Assembly (NCBI GenBank): GCA_001599975.1
Contig: BCIO01000002.1
Coordinates: 4,190,878 to 4,254,877, forward strand
Reading direction: 5' to 3'
Length of the DNA stretch: 64,000 bases
Source: Cystobasidiopsis lactophilus
Taxonomy: Eukaryota; Basidiomycota; Agaricostilbomycetes; Agaricostilbales; Chionosphaeraceae
Shown here: in pieces, positions 15,394 through 25,632 of the stretch
Layout: the number at the start of each line of letters is the position of its first letter
Position numbering within the stretch: the stretch's first letter is position 1
The notes under the pieces: generated by a model
Databases searched by the model: none
Told to the model about the DNA's origin: nothing
Seen by the model: only the letters and a program-made list of their open reading frames with translations
Program-made: the position numbers and the translations under genes

Positions 15394-17740
15394 TTTGCAA
15401 AACTCGAATGCGGTAGTAGAGGAACAAGAGGCAAGAAACAGCCCGTTCGACGAGCCGTTGTGGGAAAAGAAAAAAAGGTGGCGACCGAGCTTAAACCGTC
15501 CAACAGACTTGCGTGCGCTTCACATGGCTCCAGATGCACTTCCCAAAGGCCCAATGGCAACATAGAGCAAACGATAGCAGACCAAAGCGGCTGCAAACGA
15601 AAGAGACAGGCAGCCGCTCAAAGATCCCCCGCCATACGTAAACGCTCGGAGACTTATCTTGCCGACCATGTCAATTGTTTGCTCACAGAACAAAGAAAGG
15701 AAGACGCGCTTCGGCACGGCCAGAGACGCGCGATGTCAGCCCCAGCACTTGGTGGCGTTGGATTGACAGGCTATCCTCCTAACGGCTCAATCTCGTACCA
15801 TAATTCCACAGAATGTGCAAAACTTGCTCAGGAGTCAGCGTGCAAAGCTACTTACCGAAGAGACTGCACCCCTGTGAGTGAGAGGCCTACGGCTCGGGGG
15901 CGAGAAAGCTGGCCTTTCTTTGACACTTGGACAGCCGGCTTGCGGACACTCAGGGATCCAAACCCAAAGTATAGTCTTTGGCTACTGGCATATTGTGCAG
16001 ACCCTAACAGGGCTCGACTTGTCTTCCGACTTGACTTTCTTTTTTAATTTCTGTCTTCGCTCCTTCTCTCCTTTTTTTTTGCTTCTGGATGCTTTTGGAC
16101 CTTTAGCGGATATCTTTACATTGGGGTTTTTTTTGCTGTAAAATGGGAGACAGAGCGAGCGTAAGGCGACGCGAAGCACGCGATGGCCATTGTCCGTCCA
16201 CACGCAATTTCACTGGCGAACAACCCGCATCAAAGTCAGCTATTGGTTCAAGCAGTTGTGCACCTAGGGCAGACGGCGCACTTGGATCGCTAGTGCCCAC
16301 AATGGATCTTGACTGTTTTCCCCGAACATTGATGTGCACCATCTCGTTTTTTAATAAGTCCGAGCTAAGTGGATGGACCGCGACTGGGATGATGGCGCTC
16401 ACCCATTTTCATTGGCTTTACCATGATCAGTCGGCTTTGCCGTCCAGAGCATTAAAGTTGATTTGGACCCCAGGCTAGTTTACCGGCCCGCATCCTCGAC
16501 ACCAGGTCCCCAGTCAGGATGCAGCCACGGCGCAAACTTGGACAAGAGGCATGGGGCACACACTCTGGATGATGCGCAGCGAGAAGGCAAACCGGTGAAC
16601 ACCCAAGCGGGAAAAGGGGCATAAAATATGACAGTGATGACTTCGGGAGCTGTCGATGCCGTCTGTTCAGATGGGGTCTAAGATCACATTCCTAGGCAAA
16701 ACACATCCCAGTCCGAGGCAAAAGAGGTCGATAAAAGCCCAGAGTCATGAAAGCCGGGTCAATCGCCGTTTTTAGCATGCATGAAGAATCCGAGGGCAAC
16801 GAGTGGGCATTGAGCATTTCTTCCTTCCAACGGTGCCGAGCTACATCAAACAAGCAAACAACAGGGCACTGAGCGTCAAGAGCTCAAGATGGTCGTCCAC
16901 TGGAGAATCGGCTCGCTCGCCCAAAATTTGGGGCGGATGGTGGCGAGAACAACTCGCGGTGGCCAATCAGCCCTGCCTCCTGTCGCCGCATGCATTTGCT
17001 TGTTGATGTCGTGCCATGGTCTCTACTGAGAAATCTGGCAACCATTGATTGCAGCGCCGGCATCCGGCCGATGTCATCTGGCGACAATTCCGAAGCTTGC
17101 TCTGGGACAGCCAGCATTGACTCGACAGCGGCCATCATTCGAGGCCAAAACATCAAACTCAAAGCCAGCCGTACCCTTTACCCGACCATGACTGGCAAAA
17201 CTCGCGTCCCGCGGCCGCCCAAGTGCCTCACGCCTCAGCCTGCCCTCAGCGCTGCACCTCCTCATGTTATTCTGACTCTTGTGAATTCCGTGCTTCCTCC
17301 TAATACTTATGCTTGTCGGGTATTTTGCTCGGTATCGGTCCCGACGGGCGGGGCGGCATCATTGTGACTGCGGCGACCACCATCCTGCTTGTCGGCCCTG
17401 CCAGCTCTCCTGCCATCACCAAGAGCCCTGGCCAGTACCCAAATAGGGACAACTTGATCCGAAATTGTTTGGCCACCACCCTGTCCACCAACCCAAGTGA
17501 ATCGTCGTCCTTATGGCTCGGAGTCGAATGCTGCACCCATTTCTTGCACAGCCTCGAGACTTGACACCTGGAAACCACTGATGCGCGTAATTTTCCACGC
17601 CAACACTGATTCAGGCGGACTCCTAACCCCCCAAAAGTTATCGAGTCAAGATAAACCGGAGCCGTTGGACTCCTGTCGAGATTTCTTGACCCGCATCCGC
17701 CAATCCTTTCATTCAATTTAAGCGGAGCCAAGCAAGCGAA
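15394..17740. other. Long gene-free stretch
   Basis: About 2.3 kb with no convincing gene. The longest frame (plus strand, about 15,388-16,047) starts antisense to the first Myb exon and has no motif or plausible homology. T-rich tracts occur near 16,040-16,140. The distal part should contain the promoter of the NADAR gene. Confidence 0.5.
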
Positions 17741-18606
17741 ATGAAGAACAACAGGTGAGTCTTTATACAGCAAGCCTGTCGCGCGGAGATTGAAGGCTTG
17801 ACGGCAGTAGCAAAACCCAGCGGGCTCATCAGAAGCAGTTCATCGTCTGTGAGGCTGAAAGCATCAGAACCGAGAGCAGCAGCAGCAGTGCAAAGGCGCC
17901 AGCTTTGGTTGCAGATCACTCGCCAGCCGGTAAGTCATCGGGCGCCTTCACCACCGAGAGTGCTTCAAGCGGGAATTGTTTTGCAGTGCCGTCCGTCATC
18001 AAGTTCTACAGACGAGACCAGCCGTGCTTTCACTTCACCAACTTTTCGGCCCACACCGTGACTGTCGGCTCGGTTGTCTTCCCAACTGGCGAGGCTGCTT
18101 TCCAGGTAGGTTGTACCTACTTCACCACATACTCGCTCCTCTTGAAAGTTGACGTTGGACCTCAGGCCTGCAAGTTCTCTGATCCACTCTTGCGCGAGCG
18201 AATTCGCAATGCGCCGAGCCCTCGAGCTGCTTTGGACTTGGCCACCAGCCTCAAGTCGTCTGTTCGAAAGGACTGGTTCGACGTCAATGTCGACATCATG
18301 CGGGCGGTGGTTGGGCTCAAGCTCGCTCAGCACTCCGACGTCAAGGCTTCCCTGCTTCGAACGGGCACTGCCAAGCTTGTCGAGGACTCTCCTGTGGATG
18401 TGCGTTGTTTGTCTAGGTCTATACTCCCTGAGTGATGTGCTGACTTGGGGGTGCAGTTCTTCTGGGGCTGCGGCAGAGACGGCTCGGGGCAGAACATGCT
18501 TGGCAAGGTCTACATGGAGCACCGGGAGCGCTTGCAGGCAGAGGCAGCGCGGCAAGGATCTGACATAGTCGAGCTCGTGTCTACTCTTGTCACTACCTTG
18601 ACTTGA
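17741..18606 (+). CDS. NADAR (YbiA/DUF1768) domain protein
   Basis: The product reads MKNNSSKTQRAHQKQFIVCE, a Ser-rich linker, then VIKFYRRDQPCFHFTNFSAH, FPTGEAAFQACKFSDPLLRE, the helical stretch with APSPRAALDLATSL, and finally FFWGCGRDGSGQNMLGKVYM. The (S)NFS, the PT-x-E-x-x-F/YQ-like and the W-G-x-G-x-x-x-x-G-x-N-x-L-G motifs define NADAR. Family members hydrolyse the N-glycosidic bond of early riboflavin-pathway intermediates or reverse ADP-ribosylation of guanine. Introns lie near 17,755-17,810, 17,930-17,987, 18,105-18,165 and 18,400-18,457. The longer-than-usual Ser-rich N-terminal extension is an oddity. The in vivo substrate cannot be read from sequence. Confidence 0.85.
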
Positions 18607-18700
18607 TCGGCATTTGGGACTGGGTGGCAAAGTGGGGCCGTTGAGCGCGTGAAATGGCTTCCAGGCAAATTTCTTCTCGCTCGAACGCCGACCTCAACAA

Positions 18701-21252
18701 ATGGCTGAGGATTTGGTCTTTAACTTTGCGGCTGCAGGGCCGTCAGCGTCTAAAGCTGCCCGACCCAAGGCCAGGTCGTCAGGCGGCAAGTGGACGGACC
18801 GGGTGAAGCAGAACCAAAAGGAGCGGAGGAAGCTCAAGCCGGCATCGACGCCAGCTCCAGTGGCCGCCGTCGAGCCAGTATTGGAGGCAGAAGCAATAGC
18901 AGAGCTGCTGGAACCGCAAGCGAGGCCGGCCAAAGCCAAAGCAAGCAAGTCCAAGGCTAGCCACAAAGAGGGCACAGCAGCAACAACAGCGAAAAAACAT
19001 GTCATTTCCTCGCTGTTCTCCTCGCTGCCTGCCATCGCCCCTGCCGCCGCTTCCTCCTCCAAACTCACGCTCGACGCCCTGCCGAGCAATGCCCCCTCCA
19101 AGACGCCCTTCTCCGAGCTCGGCATCCTCCCAGAAATCGAGCAAGTTTTGCGCGGGCCCAAGTTCGGCTTGTTGACGCCCACCGCCGTCCAGTCGCTCGC
19201 TGTGCCGCACCTGCTCGACTCTAAGAAGGACACGGACGTCATCTTGCAAGCGCAGACCGGTTCGGGCAAGACCATCGCCTATCTCCTGCCCATCATCCAG
19301 GATCTGCTGCTGCTCGGCAAAAAGGCCGCCCAGGCAGGCGCACCGCTGACCAGAGAGGTCGGAACGCTGGCTGTCGTCTTGGTGCCGACCAGGGAGCTGG
19401 CCCAGCAGGTCTACCAGGTCGCCGCCAACCTGCTCACGCTGGGCCTGAAGAGCGAGTCGGCTTACACCTGGCTCGTACCCGGCGTCCTTTCGGGAGGCAT
19501 GTCGAGACAACACGAAAAGGCCAGGCTCCGGAAAGGCGTGCCTCTGCTCATTGCTACGGTGGGTTGCAATCTCCCTTCCAGCTAATCGCCGCTGATGTCT
19601 TGACACCACAGCCCGGCCGGCTCATTGACCACTTGGAAGGCACGACGGCATTCAAGCTTGGCGGCGAACAATCTAAGAGGAAGGCACCCCGGCACACCAA
19701 GTCGTATGAGAACGAGGCGGACGAGTTCGCGGTGGAAGATGCTCCCTTCGAGCCCGACCCGGAAGACGACGACGCCATCTCCTCCGATGAAGACTTCACC
19801 CAGCCCAAAGCCAGATCTTACCGTAGCCGGCCTTTGCGGAAAGAAGAGAAGACGAACGAGGAGCTCCGCTTGCGCTGGCTGGTGCTCGACGAGGCGGACC
19901 GGCTGATGGACATGGGCTTCGAGCCGCAGGTGCAAAAGATCATGGCTCAGCTCGACAAGCGCTCCCAGTCCATCTCCACCGCTCGTAGGCGGTCCGTCCT
20001 GTGCTCCGCCACTATGGCGAATAACGTCAAGAAGCTGGCCGGCCACGTCTTGAAGAAGCCCCAGCTCATCCAAGACGACACTCAAACGGAAACCACGGCA
20101 GCTTCCATCCAGCATGCCCCGCCGTCCCAACTCACCCAGTTCTATGGCATCATCCCGGAAAAGCTGCGCTTCGTGGCGTTGGTCGCCTTGCTCCGCCAGC
20201 ACCTCAAAGCGACCGAGACGGAGAAGAACCCGAAAGTGATCGTTTTCATGTCTTCGACCGCCTCGGTTGACTTCCACTGGCACGCACTCGGCGGCATCCA
20301 AATGGGCTACCAACCTGCCGGTGCGCCTTCGGTTCCAAGGTCGGACAAGCTGGCGGGCACCTGCGTCCTCTTTCCTGCGGCCTCCATCTACCGGTTACAT
20401 GGCAATCTAGATCTACCAACTCGTCTAAGCACCCTTAAAGGCTTCGTCGCGGCTTCCGCTCCTTCCGTCCTTCTCTGCACTTCGGTCGCCGCCCGAGGTC
20501 TTGACATCCCCCTAGTCCGATCCGTCATCCAGTTCGACCTGCCAACAGAGGGCGGCGCGTCCGAGTACATCCACCGAGTTGGCCGGACAGCGCGAGCGGG
20601 CCAGAAGGGCGAGTCGTGGGCTTTCCTCCTGCCCAGCGAGAGCGGCTGGGTGAAGTGGGTCGAGGGAAAGATGAGGGAGGATTCGGGCCAGGAGGGCAGC
20701 AACCGACTGCGAGAGCTGCCGGTGGAGCACCTGCTGAAGAAGGGCTTTGGCGGCGATGACTACGAGACGAGGTCGACAGACGTGCAGATGTCGTTCGAGC
20801 GCTGGGTCGAGGCAGAAGAGGTCCGTCCTTCTTGCTTTCCCTTCCTCCCTTGCCCAGATCCCTAATCTCTGGTATCTCTTCAGAACACGGAATTGGCCAA
20901 GATCGCCTTTGCGTCTAACGTCCGCGCCTACGCCACCCATCCTAACGACGAGAAGGCCATCTTCCACGTCAAGAACCTCCACCTTGGCCACTTGGCCAAG
21001 TCGTTCGGCCTGCGAGAAGCGCCGAAAGGGCTCGGTCGCCTCATCGGCAAGCAACCCAAGCCCGCTGCTGCCACGCCCCAAAAGCGACCCCGCGCTTCTG
21101 AAAAGACCGGCGAGGCTGGAGAGGAAGAGTCAGACTCTGACGACGAAGAAAAGTTCAGGGGAACAAAGCAACCTAGAACCGGTCGGGCGTTGACGGGCCA
21201 GCGCATGCACGCCGCCTTAGCGGGGACAGCGAGCGAGTTCAACATCGCTTAG
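18701..21252 (+). CDS. DBP7: ATP-dependent RNA helicase DBP7
   Basis: This is a nucleolar DEAD-box helicase required for 60S ribosomal subunit assembly. The N-terminus has the DBP7-typical motif [19 protein letters not shown]. Helicase motifs follow in order: the Q-motif region [10 protein letters not shown], motif [23 protein letters not shown], motif [19 protein letters not shown], and [10 protein letters not shown]. Between the early motifs and motif II lies an acidic insert of about 70 residues (for example [20 protein letters not shown]). The C-terminal domain ([19 protein letters not shown] and [14 protein letters not shown]) is the family's accessory region, followed by an acidic/basic tail. 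There are two introns, near 19,559-19,612 and 20,821-20,883. The stop codon overlaps the stop of the convergent panB-type gene. Confidence 0.95.
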
Positions 21253-22242
21253 CGGCCGTCGCTCTCTTGTACTTGTTTGAGAAATTGATTCCACTCTTCA
21301 TCCTTGATCGGATACGTGTTGAGGCCTTCGGCGGGAAAGGTGCCTGCGCGGACCTCTTTGGCGTATTCTGAGATAGAGGAGGTGGCGATCGAGCTGATGT
21401 CGGTGTACCGTTTGCAAAATCGGGGCAAGAAGCGGTTGAAGCCTCCTAGCATATCGAGCTGCACGAGAACCTGGCCAGAGGTGCCCGGCCCAGCGCCGAT
21501 CCCAATTGTGGGCACTGAGAGTTTGGAGGTGACAAAAGCGGCGACGGGCGACGGCACGGCTTCCACCACCATTGAGAAAGCGCCGGCTTCTTGGATGGCC
21601 AGGGCGTCCTCGTAGATCTGCTGGGCGCTGGCCGCCGTCTTGCCTTGGACGCGGAAGCCAGAGGTGGTGACTTGGATCTGCGGCTTCAGGCCAATGTGGC
21701 CCATGACTGGGATGCCAACTGAGACGAGCCGTTTGACAGTGTCAAAGATCTCTTGGCCGCCCTCCAGCTTGACGGCTTCCATGTTGCCTTCCTGAATCAG
21801 CCTGAGCGCGTTTTCGATCGTCCGGTCGCTGCTGATTTGGTAGGTCCCGTAGGGCATGTCCGCAACCAGAAATGGCGTCTTAGCACCTCTGGCGACGCTT
21901 CGGCAGTGGTACAGCATTTCGTCCAGCGAAATGGTGTTCGTGTTGTCGTAGCCGCAGGAGACCATTGCGAGTGAATCCCCGACGAGGCAGATGTCAATGT
22001 CGCCCGACTGCTCGACGTAACACGCTGAAGTGTAGTCTTGCGCGGTGAGCACGGTGAGCTTTTGTTGCTTCTTGTAGGCATTGCGAATGTCGAGCAAGGT
22101 CGTCTTCTTGCGCGGCCCCGAGTTGGCTGTCCCTCGCGCCCGGACTTGTCAGCTTTCGCCTGTAAACGGCCAGAGACGTGTAGAAAGACATACGCTTGAC
22201 AGCAGGCAGCGTACTGTACAGCCGCCTAAGCATCTCCCTCAT
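21249..22242 (-). CDS. 3-methyl-2-oxobutanoate (ketopantoate) hydroxymethyltransferase
   Basis: This PanB-family enzyme transfers a hydroxymethyl group from 5,10-methylene-tetrahydrofolate to 2-oxoisovalerate, the first committed step of pantothenate and CoA synthesis. Family motifs are [30 protein letters not shown] (metal-binding Asp), [32 protein letters not shown], the active-site Glu in SMVVEAVP, and [20 protein letters not shown]. Exon 1 starts at 22,242 ([16 protein letters not shown]) and joins [18 protein letters not shown] across a short intron near 22,145-22,193. The Arg-rich, acid-poor start suggests mitochondrial import, as expected for this enzyme in fungi. Ends SDGR TAA, overlapping the DBP7 stop. 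Confidence 0.95.
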
Positions 22243-22387
22243 TGGCGCTTTGACTCCAACTTTTTTCTCACGCGGGCGGCGGCGGACTCAGCTTGCCGAG
22301 AGTTTTGAAAACGCCACCAGATGCTCTCTCACAATTAGATAGAAGATGCAGAGGTATTATAGTGATTACAAGATGCGGACAAGACGA

Positions 22388-23441
22388 TCAGAACTTCTCA
22401 AACCCCTCGGCGCTCTTTTGCCCGGAGGTCAGCTCGATGTGGGTGCCCATCGAGTCATTCGCGGGTTGCTTGAAGTCATGTCGAGTAGCCATAGACACCA
22501 AGACGAAGCTGTCATCATGATCTGGCATGAGTTGCAGGTCATCTCTGAGGCTTGATCCGACCCACGATATTGTTGTGGCCACAAAAGCGAGCCAATCCAT
22601 ACACAGAAGAGCAACGACAGCCGGTGACTTCTTGTACTCTATTTGTGACCCGTCAGCACAGTTTCGCAAAGGGGAAGAGGAGAAACGAACGAAGGTGAAT
22701 GTTTGCCTGCCCAGCCACATCGTCCGCATTCAACGTGTTGAGGCCGGTCAGAGTAGCTGCACCGGTAACAGCAACAACCTATTCCCCATGAAGTCCCGTT
22801 GAGTTCAATCAGAGCTAGAAGTGAGACGGTGGCAGACGCACCGTCGAGAAAAGGGATGCGGCCAAGAGCAAGACAACGCAGAGGCCCATCGACAGCTCCT
22901 TAGCCAGCACGCTCTTCTTGGTTTCCTTCAATGCTGGCCAGAGAACCAGGATGAGGAACAAGACACCCTGAGCCGCATTAATAGAACAGCATCAGCCCCT
23001 GGCCAACGGCGATAGAGTGGGACAGCAAACGCACAGTCACAGTGCCCGTGATGGCTCCAGCCGATATCGAGAGCGCGCCAGCGGATTGGATGTCGGTATT
23101 GTGCAGCTTCAGGTTTGGGTCGATGGTCGTCACTTTGTTGCCCGCCGTCACAAACAAGTTGATCGCATAGGCGGACACCGCTCCGTTGGCCGTCGCCATC
23201 AAGGTGGTGATCTGCAAAACGACCACACGAGACCTTCGCAGGTAGTACTGCTTGGAGAACATGTTGGAAGGCTTGAAGGCGGACACAATCTCATGGAGGC
23301 CGATCATCTCTTGGTCGATTTGAAGGCTGGTGGCCCAAGGAGCTGGGGGCTGGTGGCGGCTGTGGATGGACAGCGAGTGGTCGACGACAAGGGCTGAGAG
23401 GCGTTTGCAGGATCTATTTCATGCGATGGTTGTGGGCCCAT
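22388..23441 (-). CDS. Predicted four-helix membrane protein, family unknown
   Basis: Spliced exons give the soluble lead ALVVDHSLSIHSRHQPPAPW, then IVSAFKPSNMFSKQYYLRRS, and four hydrophobic segments: VVVLQITTLMATANGAVSAY; GVLFLILVLW; MGLCVVLLLAASLFST; and VALLCMDWLAFVATTISWVG. A conserved-looking loop (TIDPNLKLHNTDIQSAGALS) lies between helices 1 and 2. The intron near 22,970-23,025 (GTGCGT donor, TTAAT branch) is well supported. The 5' end is unresolved: the frame carrying the protein enters at an acceptor near 23,400, and the first exon could lie upstream. The C-terminus is soluble (HDDSFVLVSMATRHDFKQP). The four-helix layout resembles MARVEL- or tetraspan-like fungal proteins, but no signature was seen. 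Confidence 0.5.
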
Positions 23442-23679
23442 TTTGAATCTTGAGGGTGTTTTTGGCAAGTCGCGTGCCGGGCCGGTCGCGACTCTCTGTT
23501 TGAAAGCAAATTTCGTGTCGAGCGCGCTGCATCCAGGCGAGGGACGAGAGACCATGACAATGATGTTGTACAGGGTGGGAGAAAGCAAGAGATCGAAGGA
23601 CAGAGGCAAAAGAGGCGAGAAGGCAGCCACCCGGGAAAAAAGTCTCCGCTTGAGAAGTGCTGAAGATGATGGTGCTGCC

Positions 23680-25110
23680 TCAGTCCGACTCGTCCTTCCC
23701 CTCCTTTGCGGGCTTCTTCTTCTTGCTCGACTTCTTGGCCTCCTTGGCTTTGAGCTTGAATGCCTCTTGCTTGGCCTTGCGCTCTTCCTTCCCTTCCTCG
23801 GCCTTGGTCGTCGGGTGGTGATCCTTCTTCTTCCGCTTCAAAGGCTGAGCGTCCACCTTGAGCTTCTTGACCTTGACCTCATCCTCGACCGTCTCCACTG
23901 CGCCGTCGTCAGACGCCTGGGCGGCATCTTCCTCTTCCGCAGCCGCAAAGTATCGTTTCCGCTTGTTGTCCGGCTTCGGTAGTGAGGCCACAGCTGGGCC
24001 TGAGTCTGCTGCCGCCGCCCTAGCGCGCATCTTTTCCTTCTTCTTGAGCGCGAGTTCGCCCCGCCGCACCGCTTCCGCGCTGGCGAATTCCAGAACTAGA
24101 TCCCGCCCGCCCTCGAGCTTGTGATTGGCCAGGTTCAAAAGGGCATTGGTGGCGTGCAAGACCGATTGAAAGTCCATAAAAGCCCATCTGAGCTGCCTGT
24201 TAGAAAGGCAACGTTCGTTTACGAGAGAATGAAGGCGGCTCACCCTTTGCATTTGCCAGTATCCTCAAATGTCCCCAAGCGGATAGCCTTGATGCCTACG
24301 CCCTTGATGTCTTCCACGCCTTCCGTCTTGGCTGGCAAAGCAAGGTGGTTGGTCTTGAAGTGCTCTCTCAACAAATCGTCCTGCGGAAGGCGTTCACCGA
24401 TGGTACTATGTTTTGTAGTAAAGCAGAGACAACCCACGGTAGCGTCAAAGGGCAGGTTACCAACGAACAAGCTGGAAGCAGGGGGCGCCTTTTGCGAGTC
24501 TGCGATCTTCTTCGCCGTCTTGTTCAGACCCGAGTTGGCGTAGTTGGCTGTTTGATAATCCGCCAGCAAGGTAGCGATCTGCCCTGCTATCCCGCTGTTC
24601 CCTGAAGAGGTAGACGGTCGGTTGGAGAAGTCGGAGGAGGACTTGATGAGCAGCTTTCGCCCGTCTAGGTTTTGCTCTGACAAGGCGACAGCGGCCGCCA
24701 CCAATTCTGGAGTCGTAAAGTCCACATATGCGAATCTGCAGGCACTCTTGATACGCATTCAAATAAACGGAAGAAGGGCAAGCGCACCCCTTGTTGGCTT
24801 CTCTTGGATTCTTGCCAGGCGGGAGGTGGCAGCGGGTCATCTCCCCTTTTACAGCCATCAAGCGAGACGAAAGCCACTTTTGTAAGACTTCTTCCGTTCT
24901 GTTCGGCCACAATTCATCAGACAAAAAGCCATCAGACACAACAGAGTTCACAGCAACGAACGTCTTGAAAGCCAAGTTGCCAATCCAAACGCCGTGCTCG
25001 CTCCGCTTCTGCTCGACCGGCTCAGCTTTGGGCGCTGGCAGTTTGCCTTTAGCTTGTCGCCGCGCTTGCTTGTGCGACAGGACGGGCGCTTCTTCGGCGT
25101 CAGAGCTCAT
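23680..25110 (-). CDS. Nucleolar RNA-binding protein with two RRMs, NOP13-like
   Basis: RRM1 has RNP2 VWIGNLAF and RNP1 FAYVDF. RRM2 has RNP2 LFVGNLPF and RNP1 WAFMDF. Between them is a linker with FSNRPSTSSGNSG. The C-terminal third is a lysine-rich, alternating acidic/basic tail (RKRYFAAAEEEDAAQASDDG, then KKKK runs) typical of nucleolar ribosome-biogenesis factors. The order RRM-linker-RRM-basic tail fits the yeast NOP13/NOP12 group. The start at 25,110 (MSSDAEEAPVLSHKQARRQA) gives a Lys/Arg-rich lead. Introns lie near 24,190-24,243, 24,400-24,435, 24,735-24,790 and one near 24,900-24,970. A role in pre-60S rRNA maturation is inferred from the family. Confidence 0.8.
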
Positions 25111-25632
25111 TTCTGCGAAAATTTCACGCTTTTTTGGCGGACAGCAGAAGACCCTTGCTTCCTCCCAGACGTCGACTCTGTCTCCTTCATTGCCTTGTGG
25201 TTTACTTGCTCTTGATATGCCTGTTCGACAGAGCGAACGAAAGTGGACCGCGCGCTAAGAGGGAATGCCCCAAAATCGGTCAACTTCGCTCTCCTGCCGC
25301 GTTTGGTGACGAACTGCTTCAGACTAGTAGACCTTACCGCGCCGGCCATGCTGGCTTGGATGGCTGCTTCTGCTACATCTTGGGACTACTGTTTTGGGCG
25401 TGCAGATCCTTCCGTGTGCCCAGCCAGAGTGAACATAGGAGGTTGCTCTCATGCGAGATTTCAATGCTGCCCGGTGACCCGATAACCCCAAGCACAAACA
25501 AGGACTCGATCTGAATGACTGCAGAAGCTGGTTGCCCGACTTGTTTGTCAGACCCGCTGGTCGTCATTCAAAACACGGCTTTCGCCTTCTGCTCCTGCAA
25601 CTCACGGGCCTGCGGTCTCGTGCAGCTGGCGA

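Noticed and set aside
15388-16047. 219-codon plus-strand open frame after the Myb-like gene
   Set aside because: It begins antisense to the first Myb exon, has no domain, signal peptide or low-complexity logic, and composition looks random.
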